From positions 1,488,001-1,552,000 of the forward strand of contig JBAIAA010000022.1 in assembly GCA_037893245.1 (NCBI GenBank): a DNA stretch of 64,000 nt, written 5' to 3'. The notes under the pieces were generated by a model. The model was not told where the DNA came from, did no database searches, and saw only the letters and a program-made list of their open reading frames with translations. The translations under genes were made by a program, and so were the position numbers. Below, piece by piece: positions 50,701-62,439 of this stretch (positions are counted from its first letter, which is position 1; the number at the start of each line of letters is the position of its first letter). The stretch is from Crossaster papposus (taxonomy: Eukaryota > Echinodermata > Asteroidea > Velatida > Solasteridae).

Positions 50701-51363
50701 TACGGAGCTCTGGAAGTGCCATCCGACTTGTTTACATCCTGACATATTTTATCTCAGGATGACGACATAATAAAGGTAAAATGACGACATCCTTTGATAT
50801 TTGTTTGCGTAATGGCGACATCCTAAGATAATATATCGCGGGATGACGACATCCTGAAAGTACGATGACGACATCCTGAGATAATATATCGCGTGATGAC
50901 GACATGTTGAAAGTAGGATGGCGACATCCTGAGATAATATATCTTGGGATGACGATATGTTGAAAGTATGATGACGACATCTTGAGATAATATATCGCTG
51001 GATGACGACATGCTGAAAGTGGGATGACGACATCCTGAGATAATATCTCAGGATGTCGTCATTACGCGAACAAATATCAAAGGATGTCGTCATTTTGCCC
51101 TTATTATGTCGTCATCCCGCGATATCTTATATCAAGATGTTGTCATCCTACTTTCAAGATGTCGTCATCACGCGATATATTTTCTCAGGATGTCGTCATC
51201 GTACTTTCAGGATGTCGTCATCCCGCGATATATTATCTCAGGATGTCGCCATTACGCGAACAAATATCAAAGGATGTCGTCATTTTGCCTCTATTATGTC
51301 GTCATCCTGAGATAAAATATGTCAGGATGTAAACAAGTCGGATGGCACTTCCAGAGCTCCGTA
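50701..51363. mobile_element. Foldback element FB2, unit B2
   Basis: 663 bp, complete, flanked by CAAAAG at 50695-50700 and 51364-51369. Ends are TACGGAGCTCTGGAAGTGCC and its complement. Confidence 0.85.
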
Positions 51364-51522
51364 CAAAAGCTCTTGCAGAAAGGGCAAAACAGACTTTCGG
51401 CATGCGCAAGTCTACAATCCGTAACCTCTTCCCGCATCTTGTAGACGTCAATGGTTCACAGGTTCACAGTACGTGTGAAATATTCGCACATGCATTCAAA
51501 CGTGCGTGCATTTCTCTCTCAC

Positions 51523-51635
51523 CTGTCAATCGTTCGATATCACTGAACCTTTGAGCTGCTCGTCTGCCAAGTTCTCCTGATTCAAAACTTCTGCTGATTC
51601 CACTAAATACTCGTCCCTCATCAAATACAGACCGG
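51523..51635 (-). pseudogene. Oxidoreductase exon 2, copy B
   Basis: Same length, splice sites and sequence as copy A, with the FDEGR motif. Confidence 0.66.
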
Positions 51636-52084
51636 CTTTCATAATTCTTAAAAAAATAACCAGAAGATATAATTGCAATTATTCATGATCCAGTGTTGTA
51701 GTACTAGAACTTGCACCAAATTATGTAAACATAATAATGACCCTATAAACTCTCTGGCATGCTGTCATTTTCAAGAATTTTGAAGTAGTCTAAAGATGTG
51801 TCCCAGAGATGCATTTCTTTGAAATTTCTATTAAGCAGTTGGTTCAATATCAAATCTAAAAATATTATTTGTTCAAATCTAAAAATATTATTTTCTTGGT
51901 ATATAGCATCCACAGAACTAAACCTTCGTCAGTTTAGTTTTCAAGCACCTTTCTTTTAATTTGATTTTTGAGAACTTTTGCGGCTTTCAAACAATACAAA
52001 TGTACAACTGACAATAAGTAAAACATTTTTGAGGTCTTGGATATATTTGGACAATGTGCCCCTCCCAAAGATTTTAAAGGTAAA

Positions 52085-52348
52085 CACCATTGGTAATTGC
52101 TTGAATTATCATGAATGGGTAAATTGTTGGGGGTTGTATTTTGTAGTAAACATTGTTCAACTGACTTGTCTGGAGTTTTACAATCATGGATGCTGAGAAA
52201 AGCAAGAAAAACGACATTTGTTTTCAACCGGCGTCAGGCAGTAGTTCTTATATTGTTTCTGTTTTTGTTATTATATAAATATCAATTTTCAGAACAATTG
52301 GAGGATATTTAGCGCAATTCTTTTGCTGGATGCCTACAATCATTATTT
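52085..52348 (-). repeat. Right arm of the long inverted repeat, copy B
   Basis: Copy-B equivalent of 11289-11552. Confidence 0.7.
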
Positions 52349-52455
52349 ACCTACAAATAAGTCAGATATTTCCTAATAATTTGGTAGTAAAATGTTGCGA
52401 TTTCGCAAATGGTGTATCCTATCTTTAAATCTCGAGTGGAAAACAAAAATCATAC

Positions 52456-52583
52456 CTCTTCGTGACTGGTTCACTGGGTCTGATAAGGCAAACCAAGATA
52501 CCAGGCCACTCTGAGCAATATTTGGCGGCTGCACTGCCCCACAAACCTGCCCCGACGAATACCTCGGTTGTAGTTGCAGACAT
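52456..52583 (-). pseudogene. Oxidoreductase exon 1, copy B
   Basis: ATG at 52583-52581, the intact GAGLWGSAAAKY FAD-binding turn, and donor AGAG/GTATGA. I see no difference from copy A in the 128 nt. Confidence 0.7.
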
Positions 52584-52589
52584 GACTGA

Positions 52590-53122
52590 CAAACGATGGG
52601 GTTATCACGTACAGCTAGTAGTATGACACTAAATTACATGAATAGAAAACACAAACAGAAAAGGTCAGGTAAATACAAAATGTAAACGGACAATTTGTAG
52701 GTCGTCCTGATAAGAAAAGTATTAAGTTGATGTACGGGGTGTTCTGTACATGGGGTCATTTTTGACAATTTTTTTTCAGTTGTTTCTGTATAACATACAA
52801 TTTATTTAACCATCATATATTTTTTCGGTTGCATGAAAATGCATGAGTATACCCACAGACTCTGTTTCTTGATTGACCGAGTGCTAGTCACATGGTATTT
52901 TCCATTTTTACTATCTTTCTGTGCACGACCAAAAGTACTATAGTCGTAGCAACCATGGTACTATACCATTAGCAACCAAAGTAGTACCCATGGTGCAGTA
53001 TTTGTGTGTAAATGTATGCTGATGTGCGCGTAGAGCGTAGCGCGTATTGTTCCAAAGAGCCAGCACTACAGAGTTGGATTAAAATAAAAGTTCATTTTAA
53101 CTGTATTTAGATTATAATTATA
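52590..53122. other. Upstream/leader region of the oxidoreductase, copy B
   Basis: Matches 11800-12320, with several small indels. No coding potential. Confidence 0.35.
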
Positions 53123-56100
53123 AACTAGACATGTGTTTGTGGACAAACACAGAGCTGTTTCGGGTGTCTAACATTACTTTCTATATGTGTATCTGATGAT
53201 GGTCTTTGTGTGTGCCAAGTCTGAAGTCGATTGGATTTACACAATTGCCAAAGATATATTAGTTGAAAAAACGTGTACAAATCCTATGGGGAAAATTGAA
53301 CCTTTAATGTGACGTCACATGACACCCGATGATGTCATCATGATGTCATCTTAATTTACGTCTATGACACATTCTGGAATACTTGCATACCAAGTTTGGC
53401 CCCAATCAGACATGTACTTCCAGAGATAGAGGGTCCTAAAATCTGCCCCTTTAATGTGACGTCACATGACCCACGATGACGTCATTCTGACGATTTTCCC
53501 CTTGGCCCTCCTGGGTTTGATGGTCGAGGTGTGTGCTAAGTCTGAAGTCGATCGGATTTACCAAATTGTCAAATTCAATAGTCTGAAGAAAAACGTGTAC
53601 AAAACCTATGGAGAAAATTGAACCTTTAATGTGACGTCACATGACACCCGGTGATGTCATAATTACGTCATCTTAATTTTCGTCTATAACACACCCTCGA
53701 ATACTTGCAAACCAAGTTTGACCCCAACCGGACTTGTACTTTCAGAGTTAGAGGGTCTTAAAAACTACACCTTTAATGTGACGTCACATGATCCGCGATG
53801 ACGTCATCTTGAATATTTTTTTCTTGGCCCTCCTAAGGATGGTGGTCGAGGTCTGTGCTAAGTCTCAAGTCGATCGAGTTTACAGAAGTGTCAAATTCAA
53901 TACTTTGAAGAAAAACGTGTACAAAACCTATGGAGAAAATTAAACCTTTAATGTGACGTCACATGACACCCGGTGATGTCATAATTACGTCATCTTAATT
54001 TTCGTCTATAACACATCCTCGAATACTTGCAAACCAAGTTTGACCCCAACCGGACTTGTACTTTCAGAGTTAGAGGGTCTTAAAAAACTACACATTTAAT
54101 GTGACGTCACATGACCCGCGATGACGTCATCTTTATTATTTTTTTCTTGGCCCTCCTAAGGATGGTGGTCGAGGTCTGTGCTAAGTCTCCAGTCGATCGA
54201 ATTTACAGAAGTGTCAAATTCAATATTTTGAAGAAAAACGTGCACAAAACCTATGGAGAAAAATAACCTTTAATGTGACGTCACATGACACCCGATGATG
54301 TCATAATTACGTCATCTTAATTTTCGTCTATAACACATCCTCGAATACTTGCAAACCAAGTTTGACCCCAACCGGACTTGTACTTTCAGAGTTAGAGGGT
54401 CTTAAAAAACTACACATTTAATGTGACGTCACATGACCCGCGATGACGTCATCTTGATTATTTTTTTCTTGGCCCTCCTAAGGATGGTGGTCGAGGTCTG
54501 TGCTAAGTCTCAAGTCGATCGAATTTACCAAAGTGTCAAAGTCAATAGTCTGAAGAAAAACGTGTACAAAACCTATGGGAAAAAAATGCACCTTTAACGT
54601 GACGTCACGTGACCATGAATGACGTAATCGTTACGAATTTCTTCTAGGACTATCTGTGGGTGGTGGTCTTAGAGTATGCAAAGTCTCAAGTCGATCGGAT
54701 CTACCAAAGTGTCAAAGTGTACTGGCTGAACAAAACACGTGTACAAATCCTATGTAGAATAGTCTGAAACAGAAGAAGAAAAAAAAAAAAACTAGACATG
54801 TGTTTGTGGACAAACACAGAGCTGTTTCGAGTGTCTTACATTATTTTCAATATGTGTTAGTAGTGGTCTATGTGTGTGCCAAGTCTCAAGTCGATCAAAT
54901 TTAAGAAAGTGTCAAAGTCAATAGTCTAAAGAAAAACGTGTACAAAACCTATGGGGGACAAATTAAACCTTTAACTTGACGTCACGTGACCTTGAATGAC
55001 GCAATCGTGCTGAATTTCTTTCAGAAACATCTGGTGGTGGTGTTCTGAGTATATGGCAAGTTTCAAGTCGTTTGGATTTACCAAAGTGTCAAATTCAATA
55101 GTCTGAGGAAAAACGTGTACAAAACCTATGGGGAAAATTTCACCTTTAACGCGAAGTCACGTGACCTTGAATGACGTAATCGCGACGAATTTCTTCTAGG
55201 ACTGTCCTTGGGTGGTTGTCTAAGTGTATGCCAAGTCTCAAGTCGATCGGATTTACCAAAGTGTCAAAGTGTATTGGCTGAAAAAACGTGTACAAATCCT
55301 ATGGGAAAAAGTCTGAAAGTGGAAAAAAAAAAAAAAAAGAAAAAAAAAAAAAAAAGAAAAAAAAACTAGACATGTGTTTGTGGACAAACACAGAGCTGTT
55401 TCGATTGTCTAACGTTACTTTCAATATGTATGTGTAGGGGTCTATGTGTGTGCCAAGTCTGAAGTCGATTGGATTTACACAAGTGCCAAAGATATATTAG
55501 TTGAAAAAAACGTGTACAAATCCTATGGGGAAAATTGAACCTTTAATGTGACGTCACATGATACCCGATGATGTCATCATGATGTCATCTTAATTTTCGT
55601 CTGTAACACATCCTGGAATACTTGCATACCAAGTTTGACCCCAATCGGACATGTACTTCTAGAGATAGAGGGTCCTTAAAACTGAACATTTAATGTGACG
55701 TCACATGACCCACGATGACGTCATTATTACGATTTTTTCCTTGGCCCTCCTGGGGATGGTGGTCGAGGTATGTGCTAAGTCTGAAGTCGATCAAATTTAC
55801 GAAAGTGTCAAAGTCAATAGTCTAAACAAAAACGTGCACAAACCCTATGGGGAAAAATATTGCACCTTTAACGTGACGTCACGTGACCTCGAATGACGCA
55901 ATCGTGCTGAATTTCTTTCAGGAACATCTGGTGGTAGTGTTCTGAGTGTATGGCAAGTTTCAAGTTGGTCGGATTTACTAAAGTGTCAAAATCAATAGTC
56001 TGAAGAAAAACATGTACAAACCCTATGGGAAAAAAATTCACTTCAACGTGACGTCACGTGACCTTGAATTACGTAATCGAGACGAATTTCTTCTAGGACC

Positions 56101-56221
56101 GTCTGTGGGTGGTGGTCTAAGTGTGTGCTAAGTCCGAAGTCGATCCGATTTACCAAAGTGTCAAAGTGTATGGTCTGAATAAACGTGTGCAAATCCTATG
56201 GAGAAAAGTCTGAAAAAGGAG

Positions 56222-56252
<31 letters not shown>

Positions 56253-56405
56253 TTAACGATTACAAAAGCTGTTTCGGTGAAAAACCGAAACAGCTAAAAA
56301 AACTTTAACGAAAACAAAAGCTGTTTCGGTGAAAAACCGAAACAGCTAAAAAAAAAACTTTAACGAAAACAATAGCTGTTTCGGCTGAATTGCCGAAACA
56401 GCTAA
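53123..56405. mobile_element. TGACGTCA-rich composite repeat array, copy B only
   Basis: Inserted between ATTATAAA and ATATTAAAACC of the copy-A sequence. Three sub-elements start CTAGACATGTGTTTGTGGAC (about 53124, 54792, 55365). Each ends in a poly(A)-like run (54778-54790, 55322-55364, 56222-56251). The first holds four to five tandem units of about 322 bp. By eye there are about 19 perfect TGACGTCA palindromes. No protein is encoded. The poly(A) ends suggest retroposed units. Confidence 0.8.
56252..56404. repeat. Three tandem hairpin units at the end of the array
   Basis: Each unit of about 55 bp has CTTTAACGA.AACAA followed by a near-perfect hairpin AGCTGTTTCGG...CCGAAACAGCT. The GCTGTTTCG arm is shared with the start of each large sub-element. 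Confidence 0.8.
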
Positions 56406-56769
56406 ATATTAAAACCAAGCTGTATCTGTGAGTGAGGCATGAAGGTAGGAAACCTCCATGGCATGGGTGAGGGGTTATAAACTTACATAATGTAACGGGC
56501 GTGAAAATACTGGTACGACTACGAGTACTAAATGACTAAAGAGACTGGAGAGATCGTGCTGTGGCTTCAAAGAATAATAACAGTTTTCTTATCTGTTCGA
56601 TGCTTCCAATACTACAAGCACACACTATGCCTAATGCGCATAAACCGAATGTATCTTGTGTGTAACAATGAGACGGAGCGTCAATGTGTACTAGGTCTAC
56701 CGGGCTAGAACCAGTCACGACCTGAACATCGATCTGAATTTCTGAACCCCGAGCACTGATTTGGCTCGT

Positions 56770-56850
56770 CTTTTATAGCGGTTTAGGCGCGTACATAACG
56801 CGTGGAGCTAGCGTCTCATAACAAAATGTCCTTTGCAATACCCTGATTGG
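56770..56850 (-). promoter_or_regulatory. TATA/CCAAT promoter of the oxidoreductase, copy B
   Basis: TATAAAAG at 56777-56770 and CCAAT at 56850-56846 on the minus strand, as in copy A. The 3.3-kb array now lies between this promoter and exon 1 (ATG 52583). Confidence 0.55.
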
Positions 56851-56889
56851 TCATAAACCACTCCTCCATGTATTATTCCAAATCACAAT

Positions 56890-57652
56890 AATAGTCCAGG
56901 GGAAATAAGTTTTGACCTCACACAAATTGCAATAGAATATTTTTCACCACAGTGCACTTCTATAAGGTCCCTAGAATGACATACTAAAAATATCAAAAAA
57001 TCCAAGTGGTGGAAATAATATGATTAGTTTGCATAAATCGTTAATCCCTGCCGCGTAATATATCTATTCCTATATTTAGGTATAATTATTAAGGAAATAA
57101 TATGATTAGTTTGCATAAATCGTTAATCCCTGCCGCGTAATATATCTATTCCTATATTTAGGTATAATTATTAATATAATTATTTTGAAAAGTTTATTTT
57201 GGTGATTCTACTTGCATTATCTTACTTCAATAACATTTTCTAAAGCATATAAGTGACTGACTACTTATTGTGGGGATTTCCTTGAACTTGTTCAAGTCTC
57301 CTTGGTTAGTCAACCCTTTAACTACATTTTCGCCCAATTTATGGACACACCATTTTCCCCCAGTTTTTGTTTGCTGGGCTAAATATCACAATGTTATCAT
57401 GGTTCGTATGATTTTCCATAAGGTTTTAATATGATAACTGTGCCAGTAAGCAACTTGGTGAATTTGAAGCTCACCAATACTGACTACTTGATGATATCTG
57501 GAGACAGTGTAAATGTACGTGCGCATGTTTATGGGTTCATGAAGTTGTCATTTTGGATAATTACTATGTTCACATAATTATTCAGTCACTTACAGTGTAT
57601 GCTTTAGAAAATGTTATTGAAGTAAGGATATGTAAGTAGAATCACCAAAATG
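56890..57652. mobile_element. Palindromic element, copy B (right arm lost)
   Basis: Left arm and centre match 12848-13490. The right arm ends at ATCACCAAAAT, where a MITE is inserted, and the outer inverted part is missing. It includes an 82-bp tandem duplication at 57011-57174. Confidence 0.72.
57011..57174. repeat. 82-bp tandem duplication
   Basis: GGAAATAATATGATTAG begins at 57011 and again at 57093, and the intervening sequence is the same. Not present in copy A. Confidence 0.85.
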
Positions 57653-57904
57653 TGACCATCCACGACAAAAGGGCTGTAAAGTCGCCAGAGCTTATTAAGA
57701 AAAAGACCATTAAAATATGTGAAGAACAATAACAAACAATGAATGTTTATATTCGGCGTTACTTGTTGTAGCTTACCATAAATACCAACTATGTCTTGTA
57801 ATACATCATTTTAAAGCTTATTTCTTGTAGATTTCATTTCTCTAAAAATCTCAAAACGTCAAGATGCCTACTCTACGGCCCTTTTGCCGTGGACGGTCAC
57901 AAAT
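57649..57904. mobile_element. MITE with GTGACC termini, copy B only
   Basis: 248 bp with inverted ends GTGACCATCCACGACAAAAG and its near complement CTTTTGCCGTGGACGGTCAC. Flanked by AAAT on both sides. No coding capacity. Confidence 0.85.
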
Positions 57905-57968
57905 AAACTAGAATCCTACTCCTAGCGTCTTGACCTAGATGAAATTGCTTAGATGAAATAAACTTGTA

Positions 57969-58455
57969 TAAAGCCCTGTCCGCACTGGACTTAATTTGGG
58001 CAAACTAACCGAGCCAATGGGTAACTTGCCCATTTTAAGTCCAGTGCGGACAGCCTGGGTAACTTTCCTCACAGGTAACTTACCCACGCCGCGTGGGAAG
58101 TTTAACCGAGCCAAAGGTGCCCAGGAAGATTGACCAGGAAGATTTAACCGAGCCAGAAAATCCAGTGCGGACGCGACGTCTCGGTTAAATCTTCCATCAC
58201 CCATTATGTAAGAAAATAATGTTGAGAGCTAGCGTCGGGAACAGACGATCCGGTCGTCAAGTCGCGGTCATAGGTCATGCAGGGCGCCCTCTTTATTGTT
58301 TTGGAGCCAGCTTGGTTAGTTTACCCATCGTCTCGGCAATTCTACCCGCGTCAAATGAATCCAAGTGCGGACAGTGGGAAGATCAACCCATCGGAATGTT
58401 ACCTGGCGTCATGGTCAAATTACCCAAAATGTTTATCCAGTGCGAACACGGATTA
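57969..58455. mobile_element. MITE with CGCACTGGA termini, copy B
   Basis: Copy-B equivalent of 19041-19520. A short segment missing in copy A (TTTAACCGAGCC near 58142) is present here. Confidence 0.72.
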
Positions 58456-59225
58456 AGTCATTTTATTTAACAAAAACTCTGCTTTTATTTTATCATAGGC
58501 TCTATTGTTAATACGTGGCCAACTGTATTGACATGAATTTTGTCCATAGAAATACGAAATGTAACTTGATACTTATTTCTTATCTTCCATAAGGCCTATC
58601 AATTACGTTTGGTAGAAGGATTGTGTAAAATGACCTGTGACATCGCATAGCACCCCCCGCTTATAGTGTACTGGTACGGTCGGCATGCACTATTTTTCAA
58701 AATCAAAGTGTCTGATGCAGCTTGCGGAATACACCTTGAAATTTCACTTTTCATTCAAATCGTATGTAAATCTTAGTACCACAATCTTATTCGTCGATGT
58801 GTACTTGCATCTCAGATGGCTTATCGAGTACTTTTGTGGCCGTTTTGAGGGTGAAATCTGATGTTTTGGGCAAACATTAGTCCGAGTAACTCGGACCCAA
58901 ATATCACCTTTTTCAACATGTGGACATGTCGGGTGATATCCAAGCAAGAGCCCTTTGGATCGCTGTACGGAATGTCTGCACATCGATCCCCCACACTTAT
59001 CCCCCAAAATGTCATGGAAAACAGCCACTTACAAAAATGCTGCTTTTCCCCATTAGGCACTAAGCAAGGATCAAGGAAGACACTAAAATTATCAGTGTGT
59101 TCTTACCTTTCAAAAAAGTGAGAAAATCAGGCCTCAAAATGTGGAGCAATGTTCGCCGATTCAAATGCACATAATTATTATAGCCATTGTTGAGCAAAGT
59201 CAACGGCTGTTACCCGTTTCGTGGG
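58456..59225. other. Spacer, copy B
   Basis: Matches 19521-20310 with small deletions. No recognised gene. Confidence 0.35.
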
Positions 59226-60091
59226 GGGTTCGATTTACCCGGGTGCACGCATGCACCAGTGCATGTAGATTTTTGTTTGTGCACGTAACTTTTCTGCCCC
59301 ACGTGCACGCCGTGCATGTAGCTTTTTGACCACCAAAGTACTCATTTCAGACATATATTTATCAGCCCCAGTGAGAATACGAATAAAGTTGGTTGAATAC
59401 TTTACCAGATAATGTACGAACGTGTTATTTATTTCATAAATCCATAATTTATTCCTTGCAGCAGATTCAGAATCAGTAAACTTGCGCACGCCGTCGCGTC
59501 GCGTCATGTTCTAGCGCTAGTGCTATTTTTGTAATCGGGAAAGCCCTCCATATTCGTACGTACGTACACGTTGTTTACGGGAGTGACGTCATACAGGGGT
59601 TATCGTAATTCATCTAGGCAATATTTGCTCAGCACTCGCTGTAGTCTTGGTGCAAGACGTTGTTGTTCATTATCACGCAACTATCGCGATTTAGCGCCCC
59701 TGCGCCTAACGACTATCAAACAATAGAGGGCGCTGTTGGGAAACTTCCAGATAACCACCACACATCGGCTCAGAACCACAGACATCAGAACAGATTCGCG
59801 GCTTCCAGAATACGCCCTCTATCGGTGGAATAGTCGCGACGCGAATAGTGTTGAGTACATAGGCCCTATGGTTTTACTAACTCAACAAGAACGTCTTGCA
59901 CCAAGACTACACTCGCTGTCGCACGCACGTGTTGCACGCGCTGTCAGTGAATTGTGATTTTTGCAACGGCGGCCGCGGAGTATAGTACGAGTTTGCAAAA
60001 TTAATGGTGCATGTAACTTTTTGCTGGTGCATGTAGGTTTTTTGGTCTACATGCACCAGTGCATGCAACTTTTTTTTTGTAAAACGAACCC
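59226..60091. mobile_element. TIR element with GGGTTCG termini, copy B only
   Basis: 866 bp between GGGTTCGATTTAC and GTAAAACGAACCC. Subterminal repeats of GTGCATGTAG.TTTTT occur at both ends. Copy A lacks it. No transposase frame is present, so it is non-autonomous. Confidence 0.75.
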
Positions 60092-60540
60092 TAAATTGAG
60101 TACACACTACACACCGTCCAAAACATGTTTCTTTGACCTATACATACATCAAAGATACACGTCTTTTATAAAAACGAACTTTCTCCATACTGAACAGGCA
60201 CCTTTTTACCTTTGACGTTGCCTTTTCAACTCCAAATAAAATAGTGAAAGAAAAAGTTCCTAACTGCAGTTTCATATATACACAGGCCAAGCTTTAAGGG
60301 CGCCGCCATTACTAAAACTATTCGCGCCTCGACTTTTGAGGGCGCTACACATTATTTTTGTCAAAACATTCGCTTCAGACGCATCGCGTCCAAAAGCGAC
60401 AAATCTATTATTATATTTTTTTTTTTTTTTCTATTTTTTTTTTCAAGACCCATTTTTACTGTGTTTGTTTTTGTACCAACTTGTATCTCACCGAAATTTC
60501 GCGACGATTTTCTCTCCACTGATGTTCACTCCGAACCGTT
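60092..60540. other. Spacer, copy B
   Basis: Matches 20380-20820 of copy A, including a T-rich tract at 60415-60445. No gene. Confidence 0.35.
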
Positions 60541-60605
60541 GAGGGTGTCTGACCCTAGTGCGCGGGATAGCCGGGCTTGATAGCCCCTTCGCTGGACTCT
60601 AAGAG
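60541..60605 (-). repeat. Inverted single unit of the 65-bp repeat
   Basis: Reverse complement of the repeat at 61826-62085 (core AGTCCAGCGAAGGGGCTATC). It sits at the point where copies A and B stop being collinear. Confidence 0.8.
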
Positions 60606-60825
60606 CAAGTTCGGGCGCGAACTATAGTTAACCATAGTTCGACTAACGTCGCTCGAACGCAGGATGGTTGGACTATCTAGTCGACTATTTGGAACCAGAC
60701 CCCGAGGCACGGTTGCCGCTGGTTGACAGTTATGCTGCGTTCCAATCGCGTCGTTTTTATCGTGTTCACCGTGAATTTCTCCACGTTCACGAGTGGGTTG
60801 CATTCCAAACGCTACTCACCAAGAC

Positions 60826-61600
60826 GCTGTATACCGCCATTAGGACGTCTTGCAGCCAGGACTTCATGCAGTTTGCAACCTTTAGCTCTTAAAAAAACAA
60901 AAATGTTTGGTATCTTTACTGATAACTTCTCTAACTACAAGGTGTCTCTCAAAAAACGCAGCAGTTGCTAAAGCCGTGATTATAGGAAAACCCAATATTA
61001 TAACCGTACATAATAAGAAAAAACAACAATGTAAGTAATTTTCAACGATCAGTCATTTGAATGATCGTTAAAATTACCTACATTGGTTTTTCTGTTTTCT
61101 TCTAGACGACAAACCAGATGAAATAAACAAGGGGGGAACAGTACAATCTTTAATCCATGTAAACTTTTGATAAGGCCAAATCATGAATATATTGTTTCTT
61201 ATCCTCGTGTGGATCATTTTTTTGCTACAACAAAAGTTTTTAAATAAATTAAAAGTGACAAAAATCTGAGTCATATTCACATCGGCACTTTTCTACCAAT
61301 CCTAATTCTTATTTTGTGTGTAGAGTTAGTGGAGTCTAATTATTATTATATGATACGACCCTCTAACCAAAAATCATGTGGACTAGAAACTAGTTTTGTT
61401 TTTTTATCTGGCCTAATCATTCGCTAGGTTATTTTTGAAATGGATGTAAATGTTCTTGTGTGCTTTAAACACCATTTGAGTACTTAACTCTTCTAGCTTA
61501 TAAGTCTGGAGGATTTATAGTTCTTGGGTGAGGGGAGTGTTATTCCTAGCACCAGTGAGGGGTTAAGCTCCCTCTACTGCCCCAGCCAGGTGTAGCAGGG
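60826..61600 (-). repeat. Inverted block relative to copy A
   Basis: Reverse complement of 20821-21598. With the flanking inverted 65-bp repeats it looks like an inversion made by recombination or an inserted reversed segment. Confidence 0.85.
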
Positions 61601-61825
61601 GGGTGTACCTGAATCCGCACTGGGCCCTTTCAATTTGTGTGGAAGGGTCCCATCGACTAAAGAGTAATCTGAAGTCGACCACCACACCTCGTCGCTTGGG
61701 GTGTAAAATACAAGGCTGGGTCTACCTGCTGATTGAAACATATTCGTCAATAGTAAGCAAACTGCGAATCCGAGTTGGGCCTACAGCAAGGTCCATCTAG
61801 CAGTCATTGTGTTAGAGAACAACAG

Positions 61826-62085
61826 AGTCCAGCGAAAGGGCTATCTAGCCCGGCTATCCAGCGCACCAGGGTCAGCCACCCTCAGCTTAGAGTCCAGCGA
61901 AAGGGCTATCTAGCTCGGCTATCTAGCGCACCAGGGTCAGCCGCCCTCAGCTTAGAGTCCAGCGAAGGGGCTATCTAGCTCGGCTATCCAGCGCACCAGG
62001 GTCAACCACCCTCAGCTTAGAGTCCAGCGAGGGGGCTACCTAGCTCGGCTATCTAGCGCACCAGGGTCAGCCACCCTCAGCTGGG
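61826..62085 (+). repeat. Four tandem 65-bp units
   Basis: Units start at 61826, 61891, 61956 and 62021. Each has AGTCCAGCGA..GGGCTA, CTCGGCTATC, GCGCACCAGGGTCA and CACCCTCAGCT. Confidence 0.9.
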
Positions 62086-62183
62086 AGCAAGTTCGGGCGC
62101 CAACTATAGTCAACCATTAGTCAGTCTCTGCTTGACCAATGCGCATGCTCAAATGCAGTTCGCTCGAACGGCTCTAGTCGAAC

Positions 62184-62387
62184 TATTGTTGAAAAGATCA
62201 GGGGCGGATCCAGGAATTTCGGTTAGAGGGGGCGCCAAAAATTGTCAACATAATATATTGGGAGAAGATATGGGAGCGCAGGAGGCGCGAAGCCCCAACG
62301 CCGGGGGGGGGGGGGGGGGGGGGGGGGGGGTGCGCTGAGGTGTCTTCTCGAGATTTTTTTAGGGGGGGGGGGGGGGGCCCGCGCCGG

Positions 62388-62419
<32 letters not shown>

Positions 62420-62439
62420 CTGGATCCGCGCCTGAAGAT
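62184..62439. mobile_element. Non-autonomous element with GGATCC palindromic ends and G/C runs
   Basis: Ends CAGGGGCGGATCCAGG and CTGGATCCGCGCCTG are inverted. A 5-bp target duplication AAGAT lies at 62184-62188 and 62435-62439. The middle has long G and C homopolymers, so its true length may be uncertain in the assembly. This end sequence recurs widely in animal genomes. Confidence 0.82.

Larger units (their letters stand above)
47028..51300 (+). repeat. Second unit of a 4.25-kb tandem duplication in copy B
   Basis: 47028 onward repeats 42781 onward (offset 4247 at the start) and carries exon 4, the GAGTCT tract, exon 3, the SINE, FB1 and FB2. The junction 47014-47027 holds a short filler (ATGCCTTGTTATTA) resembling sequence 24 bp downstream. 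Confidence 0.92.
41600..52583 (-). pseudogene. FAD-dependent oxidoreductase (DAO superfamily), copy B with duplicated exons
   Basis: Exons: 52456-52583 (exon 1), 51523-51635 (exon 2), 47893-48347 and 43647-44098 (exon 3 twice), 47029-47172 and 42782-42925 (exon 4 twice), 41600-41837 (exon 5). All splice sites are recognisable except that the exon 3 acceptor in unit B1 reads TTTAAAG. The exon 3 stop is present in both units. Exon 5 has a new TAG at 41650-41652 (TAT to TAG within GEWDYD) and a 7-bp deletion near its end. Exon 1 is unchanged from copy A. The tandem unit makes the order 1-2-3-4-3-4-5 in transcription direction. It cannot make the family protein. Confidence 0.75.
35249..61600 (+). 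repeat. Copy B of the large segmental duplication
   Basis: Collinear with 1-21598. It additionally contains a MITE at 36518-36750, a LINE at 38185-40246, the 47028-51300 tandem unit, an array at 53123-56405 and TIR elements at 57653-57900 and 59226-60091. It lacks the DIRS and the copy-A LINE. The end 60826-61600 is inverted. Confidence 0.93.

Noticed and set aside
53190..53260. Hammerhead ribozyme in the CRE array (CTGATGA present)
   Set aside because: The conserved GAAA and the three-stem arrangement were not found around it.
62265..62420. Poly-Gly/Pro reading frames over G and C runs
   Set aside because: They are products of homopolymers inside a non-autonomous element, and run lengths are unreliable.
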